Shown here piece after piece: positions 9,307-18,997 of a stretch of DNA of 52,209 nucleotides. The translations under genes were made by a program, and so were the position numbers. This stretch comes from Flavobacteriales bacterium (GTDB taxonomy: Bacteria; Bacteroidota; Bacteroidia; Flavobacteriales_C; GCA-002722245). The stretch is from NCBI GenBank assembly GCA_029251005.1, contig JAQXEE010000085.1:1-52209 (forward strand), in the 5' to 3' direction. Position 1 is the first letter of the stretch, and every line of letters starts with the position of its first letter. The notes under the pieces are model-generated. The model saw only the letters and a program-made list of their open reading frames with translations, made no database searches and had not been told where the DNA came from.

Positions 9307-11208
9307 ATGAGTGATCCTATAAAGCATGAGTGTGGAGTTGTAATGATTCGCCTTAGAAAACCGCTAGAGTATTACCAAAAGAAATATGGTACAGCATTGT
9401 ATGGTTTAAATAAACTGTACCTTCTCATGGAAAAACAACACAACCGTGGTCAGGATGGAGCTGGAGTTGCAACCATTAAACTTGATGTAGAGCCTGGACA
9501 CAGATATATTTCTCGTCACAGAAGTAATAGTTCAAAGCCAATTAAAGATATTTTTGATAAGATTAATGGGAAATTTCAAGAGATTGCAGATACACAACCT
9601 GAGAAATTAAGAGATCCTGAATGGTTAAAAGCGAATGTTAGTTTTGTAGGTGAGTTACTTTTAGGTCATTTAAGATACGGTACTTTCGGGGGAAATAACA
9701 TCGAATATTGTCACCCATTTCTACGTCAGAATAACTGGAAGACAAGAAACCTTGTTTTGGCAGGGAACTTTAATTTGACAAATGTTGATGAATTGTTTGG
9801 CCTGCTACTAAACCTTGGTCAACACCCAAAAGAAAAATCGGATACAGTTACAGTTCTTGAAAAAATAGGTCATTTTATCGATGTTGAAAATCAAGAATTA
9901 TTCGCGAAATTCAAAAAAGAAGATCGTCCAAATAAAGAAATATCTGGATTAATTGGAGATAAAATGAATATCCCTCGTATGTTAAAACGTGCATCAAAGG
10001 AATTTGATGGAGGGTATGTAATGTGTGGACTAATTGGGCATGGAGATGCTTTCGTATTAAGAGATCCAGCAGGAATTCGTCCTTGTCATTATTACATCGA
10101 TGATGAAATCGTTGTAGTAGCAAGTGAACGCCCAGCTATTCAAACTGCGATGAATGTTACTTTGGAAAAAGTAAAAACATTAGATCCCGGAACAGCTTTA
10201 GTAATTAAGAAAAACGGAGATATTTCGTTTGACAAGATTAATCCGCCATTACCAAGAAAAGAATGTTCGTTTGAACGTATTTACTTTTCAAGAGGAAGTG
10301 ATGCGGATATTTATAAAGAGCGTAAAAAACTAGGTAAGTATCTTGTCCCAAAAGTCTTAGAATCCGTTGGGCAAGATTTTAAAAATACGGTTTTCTCTTA
10401 TATTCCAAATACTGCAGAATCATCTTATTATGGTATGGTGGCAGGATTGAATCAAGAGTTAACGAAGCAACAAACAAAAAAAATTCTGGATTTAGGAGAA
10501 GCTGTTTCAGAAGAAAAATTGAAGGAGATTTTCTCAATTAATTGTAGAGCTGAAATGGTACCCATTAAGGATGCTAAATTAAGAACCTTCATTTCTCAAG
10601 ATTCAGGAAGAGATGACCTAGTTGCTCACGTTTACGATTCAGTTTATGGAGTTGTAAAAAGAGGAGAAGATAATTTGGTGTTAATTGATGATTCGATTGT
10701 AAGAGGTACTACTTTAAAGAAAAGTATTCTTAGAATTATGGATCGTTTAGGCCCTAAAAAAATTGTAATTGTTTCATCTGCACCTCAGATAAGATTCCCT
10801 GATTGTTATGGGATTGATATGGCTAAATTAGGAGACTTTATTGCTTTTGCTGCAGCAATTACTTTGTTAAAAGAAAGTAATCGTCATCATATAATTACCG
10901 AAGTTTATGACGAGTGTATCAAACAATTAGGTTTACCAAAAGAGGAAGTAGTAAATCACGTTAAGAAAATTTATGATCCATTCACGGATGAGCAGGTTTC
11001 TGCAAAAATTTCGGAAATGTTAAGACCTACTGATTTGAATGCTGAAGTGGAAATAATTTACAATTCGGTAGACAATTTGCATAAAGCATGTCCTGAGCAT
11101 TTAGGAGATTGGTATTTTACAGGAGATTACCCAACACCTGGAGGGAATGCTGTTGTTAATCAAGCATTCATAAACTATGTTGAAGGTAGAAACGTTAGAG
11201 CATATTAA
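9307..11208 (+). CDS. purF: amidophosphoribosyltransferase, long Bacteroidota-type
   Basis: ECGVV after a short propeptide, QHNRGQDGAGVAT, LLLGHLRYGTFGG, LRDPAGIRPCHYY, PRPP motif VLIDDSIVRGTT. Confidence 0.85.
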   Translation: MSDPIKHECGVVMIRLRKPLEYYQKKYGTALYGLNKLYLLMEKQHNRGQDGAGVATIKLDVEPGHRYISRHRSNSSKPIKDIFDKINGKFQEIADTQPEKLRDPEWLKANVSFVGELLLGHLRYGTFGGNNIEYCHPFLRQNNWKTRNLVLAGNFNLTNVDELFGLLLNLGQHPKEKSDTVTVLEKIGHFIDVENQELFAKFKKEDRPNKEISGLIGDKMNIPRMLKRASKEFDGGYVMCGLIGHGDAFVLRDPAGIRPCHYYIDDEIVVVASERPAIQTAMNVTLEKVKTLDPGTALVIKKNGDISFDKINPPLPRKECSFERIYFSRGSDADIYKERKKLGKYLVPKVLESVGQDFKNTVFSYIPNTAESSYYGMVAGLNQELTKQQTKKILDLGEAVSEEKLKEIFSINCRAEMVPIKDAKLRTFISQDSGRDDLVAHVYDSVYGVVKRGEDNLVLIDDSIVRGTTLKKSILRIMDRLGPKKIVIVSSAPQIRFPDCYGIDMAKLGDFIAFAAAITLLKESNRHHIITEVYDECIKQLGLPKEEVVNHVKKIYDPFTDEQVSAKISEMLRPTDLNAEVEIIYNSVDNLHKACPEHLGDWYFTGDYPTPGGNAVVNQAFINYVEGRNVRAY

Positions 11209-11230
11209 GACTAATCATGAATTAAATATT

Positions 11231-11262
11231 AAATCCCAACAGCCTTGCTGTTGGGATTTTTC
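11231..11262 (+). terminator. Rho-independent terminator after purF
   Basis: AAATCCCAACAGCCTTGCTGTTGGGATTTTT. Confidence 0.85.
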
Positions 11263-11337
11263 TGTTTTTCAATCGAATATTTCTGTACGCATGTCATTTC
11301 TCTAATATTTCCCTATTTTTATAAAAAGTCGTCAAGT

Positions 11338-12114
11338 ATGTCATTCGAAAATTTATTAGTGAATTATAAGGACAAAATAGCTGTTCTTACAGTGAATCGT
11401 CCCGAAAATTTGAATGCGTTAAACAAGCAAACAATTGCAGAATTAAGAGCTTGTTTTTTGGATTTAGAAGCTAATAAAAATGTTCGTTGTATTGTAATCA
11501 TAGGTGCAGGAGATAAAGCATTTATTGCTGGAGCAGACATTAAAGAGTTTGTAACTTTTTCGGAGGAAGAAGGAAAAGAATTGGCTCGTGAAGGACAAGA
11601 AAAATTGTTTAATACTATTGAAAACTTATCCACTCCTGTAATTGCAGCAATTAACGGTTATGCTTTAGGAGGAGGGTTAGAATTGGCAATGGCCTGTCAC
11701 ATTAGAATGGTAAGTGATCGATCTCAATTGGGATTGCCGGAAGTAACTTTAGGTTTAATTCCAGGTTATGGAGGAACCCAAAGATTGGCACAGTTAGTAG
11801 GGAAAGGTAGGGCAATGGAAATGATTACATCTGCCAATTTTATTGATGGCAAACAAGCTTACGTTTACGGATTAGCAAATAGTGTAGTTTCTGCTTCCAC
11901 TTTATTAATGGAATCTTTAAAACTGGCTATAAAAATAGCGGGAAATTCTCCTTCAGCAGTCGCTGCTGGAATAAAAGCAGTAAATGCAGGTTACAAGGAA
12001 GGTGAAAATGGATACGAAGTAGAAATGGATGAATTTGGCAAATGTTTCGGAACCGAGGATTTTAAAGAAGGGACTGATGCATTTTTAACAAAAAGAAAAC
12101 CAAGCTTTAACTAA
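11338..12114 (+). CDS. enoyl-CoA hydratase/isomerase family protein
   Basis: VLTVNRPENLNALN, AGADIKEF, AAINGYALGGGLELAMACHIRM, LPEVTLGLIPGYGGTQRL; ATG at 11338 fits the family start. Confidence 0.92.
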   Translation: MSFENLLVNYKDKIAVLTVNRPENLNALNKQTIAELRACFLDLEANKNVRCIVIIGAGDKAFIAGADIKEFVTFSEEEGKELAREGQEKLFNTIENLSTPVIAAINGYALGGGLELAMACHIRMVSDRSQLGLPEVTLGLIPGYGGTQRLAQLVGKGRAMEMITSANFIDGKQAYVYGLANSVVSASTLLMESLKLAIKIAGNSPSAVAAGIKAVNAGYKEGENGYEVEMDEFGKCFGTEDFKEGTDAFLTKRKPSFN

Positions 12115-12136
12115 TAAATAATCGTTTAGAACTTTA

Positions 12137-13651
12137 GTGGGTAATCCAATAAAAAAATTAGCAGGTCAGACAGCCATTTATGGTTTGAGCAGTATTGTTG
12201 GTAGACTAGCCAACTATTTACTTCTAACTCCACTATATACTAACGCAAGTGTTTTTACAACTGAACAGTTTGGTGTCGTAACTAACACATATGCTTGGGT
12301 AGCCGTTTCAATAATTTTTTTCACTTATGGAATGGAAACAGGCTATTTTAGATTTGCCAGTAAATTACAGGATGTAAAGGAAAAAGTTTTTTCAACTTCT
12401 TTAATTTCGGTTTTTTTCACCGCCTTTATTTTTGTTTTTTTAATTCTGATCTATTCTACTGAAATTGCATCGGCTATTGGATATCCCAATCATTCAGAAT
12501 ATATAGAGTATTTAGCAATAATAATTGGTTTAGATGCCGCAGTTTCCATTCCTTTTGCTAGGCTAAGACTGGAAGAAAAACCAATAAGATTTGCATTTAT
12601 TAGATTGTTTAGTTTGGGAATTAATGTAGGACTAAACTTCTTTTTTTATGTTATTTGTCCTTGGTATATCGAGCATTATAATTACGAATCTATAAATTCA
12701 ATTGTATACTTATTTTATGACCCATCAGTAGGAGTTGGATATGTTTTTATATCTAATTTGATAGCAAGTTTTATTACTTTTTCTTTGTTAAGTCCACAGA
12801 TATTAAACCACAGTTGGAAGTTTGATTTTTCTTTATGGAAGCAATTGCTAAAATATTGTTGGCCACTTCTTATTGTTGGTTTAGCAGGTGCTTTAAATCA
12901 GCATTTCGATAAGCTTATTATAAAGTATCTGGTTCCCGATAATTTAGGAGATACTGAAACAGGTATTTATGGAGCAATTTACAAGCTTAGTATTTTTATT
13001 ACATTATTTATTCAGGCTTTTCAATACGCGGCAGAACCTTTCTTTTTTAATCAGGCAAAAGAAAAAGATTCTAAGAAAACATATGCGAAGGTGCTTAAGT
13101 ATTTCACAATTTTAACTTCAACAGTGTTTTTGGGGATTTTACTTTTTATTGATGTTGTAAAACACTTCATAAGAAGTGACGAATATTTTCAGGGGTTATA
13201 TGTGCTTCCATGGTTATTGATGAGTGCTGTTTTTTACGGGATTTATTATAACCTTTCTTTTTGGTATAAATTATCAGGGAAGACTTATTTTGGAGCAATT
13301 ATAAGTGGGATTGGAAGTATATTAACTATAGTTGGTAACATTTTATTAGTGCCTTATTTTGAAAATTTAAATCCTGGTAATGGTTACTTTGGAGCGGCCA
13401 TTACTACTTTCTCTTGTTTCTTAATTATGTCAATTTTATCTTATGTTATAGGGCAAAAGCATTATTTTGTAAATTATGAAATAAAAAGAATTTTGGGTTA
13501 TATTATTTTGGCTGTTTTACTCTTTTTAACATCTGATTTCTTAATAAGTGACTTGTCTATACCTGTTAAATTATCGATTAATACGCTTATTTTGGCAGGA
13601 TATTTAGGAATAGCTTTTAAGTTGGAGCGACAACAAAAAATAAATCAATGA
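12137..13651 (+). CDS. polysaccharide flippase-like multi-TM protein (Wzx/MOP superfamily)
   Basis: GTG start; about 12-14 TM segments, N-terminal [30 protein letters not shown]. Confidence 0.85.
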   Translation: MGNPIKKLAGQTAIYGLSSIVGRLANYLLLTPLYTNASVFTTEQFGVVTNTYAWVAVSIIFFTYGMETGYFRFASKLQDVKEKVFSTSLISVFFTAFIFVFLILIYSTEIASAIGYPNHSEYIEYLAIIIGLDAAVSIPFARLRLEEKPIRFAFIRLFSLGINVGLNFFFYVICPWYIEHYNYESINSIVYLFYDPSVGVGYVFISNLIASFITFSLLSPQILNHSWKFDFSLWKQLLKYCWPLLIVGLAGALNQHFDKLIIKYLVPDNLGDTETGIYGAIYKLSIFITLFIQAFQYAAEPFFFNQAKEKDSKKTYAKVLKYFTILTSTVFLGILLFIDVVKHFIRSDEYFQGLYVLPWLLMSAVFYGIYYNLSFWYKLSGKTYFGAIISGIGSILTIVGNILLVPYFENLNPGNGYFGAAITTFSCFLIMSILSYVIGQKHYFVNYEIKRILGYIILAVLLFLTSDFLISDLSIPVKLSINTLILAGYLGIAFKLERQQKINQ

Positions 13652-14085
13652 CATCAATTCAAGTAATAAATAAATCAAAGCATGATTTACCCCAGTATGA
13701 AACTGGACAGTCAGCAGGGATGGACATTAGAGCTAATATTAGCGCACCTTTAGTGTTAAAACCTCTTGATAGAGAGCTAGTTAAGACTGGCTTGTATATT
13801 GCGCTACAACCAGGTTATGAGGCGCAAGTTAGACCAAGAAGTGGTTTGGCATATAAGAAAGGGATAACTGTTTTAAATGCACCAGGAACAATTGATGCAG
13901 ATTACCGTGGGGAAATTGGAGTTATATTGGTAAATTTGTCAAACGAAGACTTTATCGTTGAAGATGGTGAAAGAATCGCCCAACTTGTAATTGCAGAATA
14001 CCAACAAACTAATTGGGAGCAAGTTGAAGAATTAAGTGAGACAAGAAGAGGTGCTGGAGGGTTTGGCAGTACAGGAGTTAAATAA
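13648..14085 (+). CDS. dut: dUTP diphosphatase
   Basis: [56 protein letters not shown]; overlaps the upstream stop by 4 nt (ATGA). Confidence 0.95.
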   Translation: MTSIQVINKSKHDLPQYETGQSAGMDIRANISAPLVLKPLDRELVKTGLYIALQPGYEAQVRPRSGLAYKKGITVLNAPGTIDADYRGEIGVILVNLSNEDFIVEDGERIAQLVIAEYQQTNWEQVEELSETRRGAGGFGSTGVK

Positions 14086-14110
14086 TTAAGATTACTAAAA
14101 AAAAGCAAAG

Positions 14111-15115
14111 ATGAAGATTATTGTACCAATGGCAGGAATGGGTAAACGTATGAGACCACATACTTTAAAAGTACCTAAGCCATTAATTCCGGTTGCTGGA
14201 AAACCTATTGTTAGACGTTTAGTTGAAGACATTGCGGCTGTTTGTGAAGAGAAGATTGATGAAATAGCTTTTATCATAGGACCTACTTTTGGTGAAGAAG
14301 TTGAAACAATGCTCAAAGGTGTTGCTGAAAGTTTAGGCGCTAAAGGAACTATTTGTTATCAGCACGAAGCATTAGGAACTGCTCATGCTATTATGTGTGC
14401 GGAAGCTGCTTTAGATGGTAAAACAATTATTGCATTTGCGGATACATTATTTAGAGCTGACTTTAAGCTAGACGATGATGCTGATGGAATTATTTGGGTT
14501 CAACAAATTGAAGATCCAAGTGCATTTGGAGTAATTAAATTGGATGAAAACAATATAATTACCGATTTTGTTGAGAAACCAGTAGATTTTGTAAGTGATT
14601 TAGCAATTATTGGAATTTACTATGTAAAGGACGGGAATGCTTTAAAAACTGAACTTAAATACTTAATTGACAACAACATTCTTGATAAAGGGGAATACCA
14701 ATTAACGAATGCATTAGAAGCCTTAAAGAAGAAAGGGACTAAGTTTGTTCCTGGTCAAGTAAATGAGTGGTTAGACTGTGGAAATTATAAAGCTACAGTT
14801 TACACTAATCAACGTGTTTTAGAATTTGTTAAAAACGAAAAGATAGTTGCTGATTCAGTTAATACTGTAAATTCAGTAATAATCGAACCTTGTATGATTG
14901 GTGAAGGAGTTGTGATTGAAAATTCAGTTGTTGGTCCTCATGTGACCTTAAGTGCTGGTTGTGTAGTTACTAATTCTATTCTTAAAAATTCAATTGTGTA
15001 TGAAAATACAACAATTGAGAATGAAGTTATTGCTAATTCAATGATTGGAACAGAGGTCACTCTAAAAGGTCAGGAAAGAGAAATTAGTATTGGTGGCTTC
15101 AGTAGCGAATTATAA
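14111..15115 (+). CDS. nucleotidyltransferase, glucose-1-phosphate nucleotidylyltransferase-like
   Basis: MKIIVPMAGMGKRMRPHTLKVPKPLIPVAGKPI; C-terminal left-handed beta-helix-like hexapeptide repeats. Confidence 0.88.
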   Translation: MKIIVPMAGMGKRMRPHTLKVPKPLIPVAGKPIVRRLVEDIAAVCEEKIDEIAFIIGPTFGEEVETMLKGVAESLGAKGTICYQHEALGTAHAIMCAEAALDGKTIIAFADTLFRADFKLDDDADGIIWVQQIEDPSAFGVIKLDENNIITDFVEKPVDFVSDLAIIGIYYVKDGNALKTELKYLIDNNILDKGEYQLTNALEALKKKGTKFVPGQVNEWLDCGNYKATVYTNQRVLEFVKNEKIVADSVNTVNSVIIEPCMIGEGVVIENSVVGPHVTLSAGCVVTNSILKNSIVYENTTIENEVIANSMIGTEVTLKGQEREISIGGFSSEL

Positions 15116-15116
15116 T

Positions 15117-16823
15117 TTGAAGAAACTAATTGTTTTAATACTATTAACGGGTGTACTCTTCTCCTGCAAAACAGGAGGAGCTGGACGCTCGTTTTTTTCT
15201 GCTTCAAATTCAGAGAAGAAAATTGCCAATGACTTAAAATTTATTGATGCAATCGCAGAGAAGAACTCTGGAAACTACGAGAAATCAATTGTCTTATTCG
15301 AAGAGATTTTAAAGTCGAATGATAATTCCGCTCCAGCTCATTTTGAGTTGTCAAAATTGTACTGGCAAAAAAGGAATAACGACAAAGCAATTCAGCGCAT
15401 AAATTCCGCTGTTGATTTAAATCCTAAAAATAAATGGTTTATCAATTATAAAATTGAGCTTACTAAAAAGTTAGCTCTTTACGATGATTGTGAAAAAACA
15501 TATAAGCAAAGAAAGAAATTATTCCCTTCTTCTACAGCTTATGAAATTGAATTTTCTGAATTCTACATTAATCGAAAAAAGTATTCAGAAGCACTTAAAT
15601 TATATGATGGTCTTGAGAGTAGAATTGGAATCTCTCATGAGATAAACATCAATAAGTTTCTCATTTATAAAGGTCTTGATGAGTATGGAAAATGCGAAGA
15701 AGAGATTAAAAAATTAATTCAAACATTTCCTGCAAAAACGAGCTATTATATTCAGTATGCTGACTTTAAATTAGAGCATGGAGAAAGTGATAAAGCATTC
15801 GATATTTATAACCAAGCATTACAAGTAGTACCAAACAACCCATCAATTTATAATGAAATGGCGAGGTATTATTTCAGTAATCATGAAGAAGAAAAAGCAT
15901 TTGATTTATACGTGAAAATATTAGCCGACCCTTCATATAAAGCAAGTTATAAAATTGATATTTTAAGAAAATTCTCAAGATTGGCTAAAGTGGAAAATAG
16001 AATTCATGCTCAAACAAAAAAGTTCATGGAAATAGCTTCCAAAGCACATCCTTATAATCCTCAACTCAACAATACTTTTGCTGATTTTTTGTATGAAGAA
16101 AATAGTTTTAAAATGTCTGCAACATATTATAAAGTAGTCGTTGATTTAATACCTAATAATTATAGAGCTTGGCAGCAATTAGTTTTGTGTTATTACAATT
16201 CGGATGATTATGAAAATATGATTCAAAGCTCTGAAGATGCTTTAGAGTTATTTCCAACATTACCACAAATGTACTTTTACAATGGTATGGGGCTAATGCA
16301 GAAAAAGAAATATGAAAAATCTATCGAGGTATTAGAGGAGGGAAACGATTTAGTGTTAAGTTCAGATAAAGGATTGAAAGCTCAGTTCTTAAGTTCACTT
16401 GGAGATGCTTATCACGCATTAAAGAAGCATATTCGATCAGATGAATACTTTGATTTAAGTTTAGAAGTCGAACCTAAAAATTATTACGTTTTAAATAACT
16501 ATGCTTACTATTTATCGGAAAGAAATACTTCTTTAGAAAAAGCAAAGAAGATGAGTAGATTATCGAACTCGTTAAAACCAGAAGAAGCTTCTTTTCAAGA
16601 TACTTACGGTTGGATTTTGTACCAACTTGGAGAATTTGATGATGCGTTAAATTGGTTGAAAAAATCGGAAATTAATGGAGGGAATAATAGTGGTGTAATT
16701 AATGAACATCTTGGAGATGTATATCAAAAATTAGGCAATTCAAAAATGGCTCAAACTTATTGGGAAAAGGCTTTTGAGATTGGAGATGCATCTGATGAGT
16801 TAAAAATTAAATTGAATAAGTAA
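15117..16823 (+). CDS. tetratricopeptide-repeat lipoprotein
   Basis: TTG start gives MKKLIVLILLTGVLFSCKTGG lipobox; multiple TPR units. Confidence 0.82.
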   Translation: MKKLIVLILLTGVLFSCKTGGAGRSFFSASNSEKKIANDLKFIDAIAEKNSGNYEKSIVLFEEILKSNDNSAPAHFELSKLYWQKRNNDKAIQRINSAVDLNPKNKWFINYKIELTKKLALYDDCEKTYKQRKKLFPSSTAYEIEFSEFYINRKKYSEALKLYDGLESRIGISHEININKFLIYKGLDEYGKCEEEIKKLIQTFPAKTSYYIQYADFKLEHGESDKAFDIYNQALQVVPNNPSIYNEMARYYFSNHEEEKAFDLYVKILADPSYKASYKIDILRKFSRLAKVENRIHAQTKKFMEIASKAHPYNPQLNNTFADFLYEENSFKMSATYYKVVVDLIPNNYRAWQQLVLCYYNSDDYENMIQSSEDALELFPTLPQMYFYNGMGLMQKKKYEKSIEVLEEGNDLVLSSDKGLKAQFLSSLGDAYHALKKHIRSDEYFDLSLEVEPKNYYVLNNYAYYLSERNTSLEKAKKMSRLSNSLKPEEASFQDTYGWILYQLGEFDDALNWLKKSEINGGNNSGVINEHLGDVYQKLGNSKMAQTYWEKAFEIGDASDELKIKLNK

Positions 16824-16825
16824 TC

Positions 16826-17629
16826 ATGTGGAAATGGTTGTTCATATTATCCATTGCGCTTATAGGGTGTAAAGCACGACAAAAAATAATTTCGGACACA
16901 GAGCTTTATCCTGATTGTAAGTATGCTGGCTATGACAAAAAAGATATTCTTAGAAATTCAGATTCAACCGAAATTGACTTCACTTGGTTAAAAATAAAAG
17001 CGAAAGTAGACGCTGAATTTAATGATCAATCTTTAGACTTTCAGGTCCAACTTAGAATTAGAAAAGACAGTTTAGTTTATGCAAAAATTTCTAAATCTGG
17101 TTTTACCGGTTTGAAACTACTGGCAACAAATGATACTATTATTTTAGTAGATAAACTTAATAAGCAATATTTTTCTGGAGATTATAATTCTCTTGAGAAA
17201 ATACTTGGAATTAGTGTTCCTTTTGAGGTTTTACAAAACTTATTGTTGGGGACTTCAACATTTTTATACAAAGAGGAAGGATTTAAAAAAATTGTCGAAC
17301 CATTGATCTCATATTCTAGTAAACGATTTGATTCGGACTTGTTTGTAGATACTTTAGTGCATCAAGTGCAATCTTTCACTTGCGATAGTTTACGCTTGTC
17401 AACAGTAGGGGTTTTAGATGGAAGAACAAAAAAAGAAGTCTGGATTTCATACAGTGATTTTGGGGATATCAACGGGTACTTATTGAATAAAAAAATAGAA
17501 TTGAAAGGAATTGAAGGAGATAAACAGCTTATTTTGGCGGATATAGAAATTAAGCGTGTAAAAGCATTTCCAAAACTAGATGCTCCAATAGAGATACAAG
17601 ATGATTTTAAACCATTGGAAATTAAGTAG
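16826..17629 (+). CDS. DUF4292 domain-containing lipoprotein
   Basis: MWKWLFILSIALIGCKARQK lipobox; WLKIKAKVDAEFNDQSLDFQVQLRIRKDSLVYAKISKSGFTGLKLLATNDTIILVDKLNKQYF pattern. Confidence 0.75.
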   Translation: MWKWLFILSIALIGCKARQKIISDTELYPDCKYAGYDKKDILRNSDSTEIDFTWLKIKAKVDAEFNDQSLDFQVQLRIRKDSLVYAKISKSGFTGLKLLATNDTIILVDKLNKQYFSGDYNSLEKILGISVPFEVLQNLLLGTSTFLYKEEGFKKIVEPLISYSSKRFDSDLFVDTLVHQVQSFTCDSLRLSTVGVLDGRTKKEVWISYSDFGDINGYLLNKKIELKGIEGDKQLILADIEIKRVKAFPKLDAPIEIQDDFKPLEIK

Positions 17630-18815
17630 ACTTTTCTTTTTAGGATTTTTCCTTTTAAGTATTCAGGGATTTCCTCAATCTAAAAATCAATTAAAACAAA
17701 AACGATCTCGAATTCAAAAAGAACTTCGTAAACTAAACGGTTTACTAGGAGAAACCCGCACCAATAAAAGAAAATCTGAAATTCAGTTACTTATCTTAAG
17801 TAAGAAAATCGGCGCAAGGGAAGAGCTTATATCAGCTATTGGAAATGAAGTAGTTTATATTAATCGAAGTATTGAAAAACAAGAAATTTTAATTGATACC
17901 TTAAAAAGTAATTTAATCCAGCTAAGGGTTCAATATGCAAAAATGGTTCAATTTGCCTATAAGAATAGAAACTCTACCAATAAATTAATTTTTATCTTTT
18001 CTTCTGAAGATTTTAATCAAGCTTATAAACGATTAAAATATATTCATGAAATCGGAGAGTATCGCGAATATCAGGCTGAACAAATCGCTTTAACTCAACT
18101 GAAAATTGAAGAAAAAATACTCGAGCTTAAAGAAAAAAAGACAAGAAAGTTAAACCTAAAAGAAAATAAAAAGGATGAATTTCAAAAGCTCCAATCTGAA
18201 CAAGGAGAGCGCAACGGCATTTATGATGAACTAAAAAAAGACGAAAAGAAACTTCGTTCTAATATTACTAAAAAACGAAACGAATCTAGGAGGTTACAAA
18301 TACAAATCAAGAAAATTATCGAACGTGAAATTGCTGAGGCAAAAAAACGTGCCGAGGCCTCAAATAAAGGACATAATTTAACTCCAAGAGCACAAAAACT
18401 TTCAAAAGATTTTACTAATAATAAAGGAAAACTCCCATGGCCTGTATCACGAGGAACTATAAGTGGAAAGTTTGGAAATCAGAAACATGCTTTTTTAGAA
18501 CATGTAACGACGATTAATAATGGAATAGATATTCTTACAAATAAAGGGACTAAAGCGAGAGTTGTCTTTGAAGGAATGGTTGTTGCTGTTATTGCTTTAC
18601 CTGGAGATAAAAAAGCAATTTTGGTTCAGCATGGTAACTTTTATACAATGTATTCTAATTTAGATAAGGTTTTTGTGAAGAAAGGCGATAAATTGGAAAC
18701 ACAAGAAGATATCGGTACTATTATTACAGATGAAAATGGAAAGACTGAAGTTCATTTTGAACTTTGGGAAGGCAATCAAAAGCAAAATCCAAGCTTTTGG
18801 ATTACTATTAAATAA
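17601..18815 (+). CDS. EnvC-like murein hydrolase activator (coiled coil + degenerate M23/LytM domain)
   Basis: signal peptide, long coiled coil, C-terminal LytM-like NNGIDI...VQHGNFYTMYSNL...VHFELWEG. Confidence 0.82.
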   Translation: MILNHWKLSRLFFLGFFLLSIQGFPQSKNQLKQKRSRIQKELRKLNGLLGETRTNKRKSEIQLLILSKKIGAREELISAIGNEVVYINRSIEKQEILIDTLKSNLIQLRVQYAKMVQFAYKNRNSTNKLIFIFSSEDFNQAYKRLKYIHEIGEYREYQAEQIALTQLKIEEKILELKEKKTRKLNLKENKKDEFQKLQSEQGERNGIYDELKKDEKKLRSNITKKRNESRRLQIQIKKIIEREIAEAKKRAEASNKGHNLTPRAQKLSKDFTNNKGKLPWPVSRGTISGKFGNQKHAFLEHVTTINNGIDILTNKGTKARVVFEGMVVAVIALPGDKKAILVQHGNFYTMYSNLDKVFVKKGDKLETQEDIGTIITDENGKTEVHFELWEGNQKQNPSFWITIK

Positions 18816-18951
18816 GTATTATTCGCATCAGGATAATTTTAATTATTTCACGGAAATAATGGATTTGATTCCCGGTTGCTGGTAAATATTTTTCACCTCA
18901 AAAATACTTTCTTTCAAATTTTCATACACTTATTCAAACAATGTCATAAAA

Positions 18952-18980
18952 AAGTGCTCCTCAAGGAGCACTTTACGATA
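18952..18980 (-). terminator. terminator for the minus-strand lipoprotein gene
   Basis: AAGTGCTCCTCAAGGAGCACTT hairpin followed by T6 on the minus strand. Confidence 0.7.
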
Positions 18981-18997
18981 AAAAAAGCTATTTGAAT

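Noticed and set aside
9911-10123. Minus ORF inside purF
   Set aside because: Antisense to a strong CDS.
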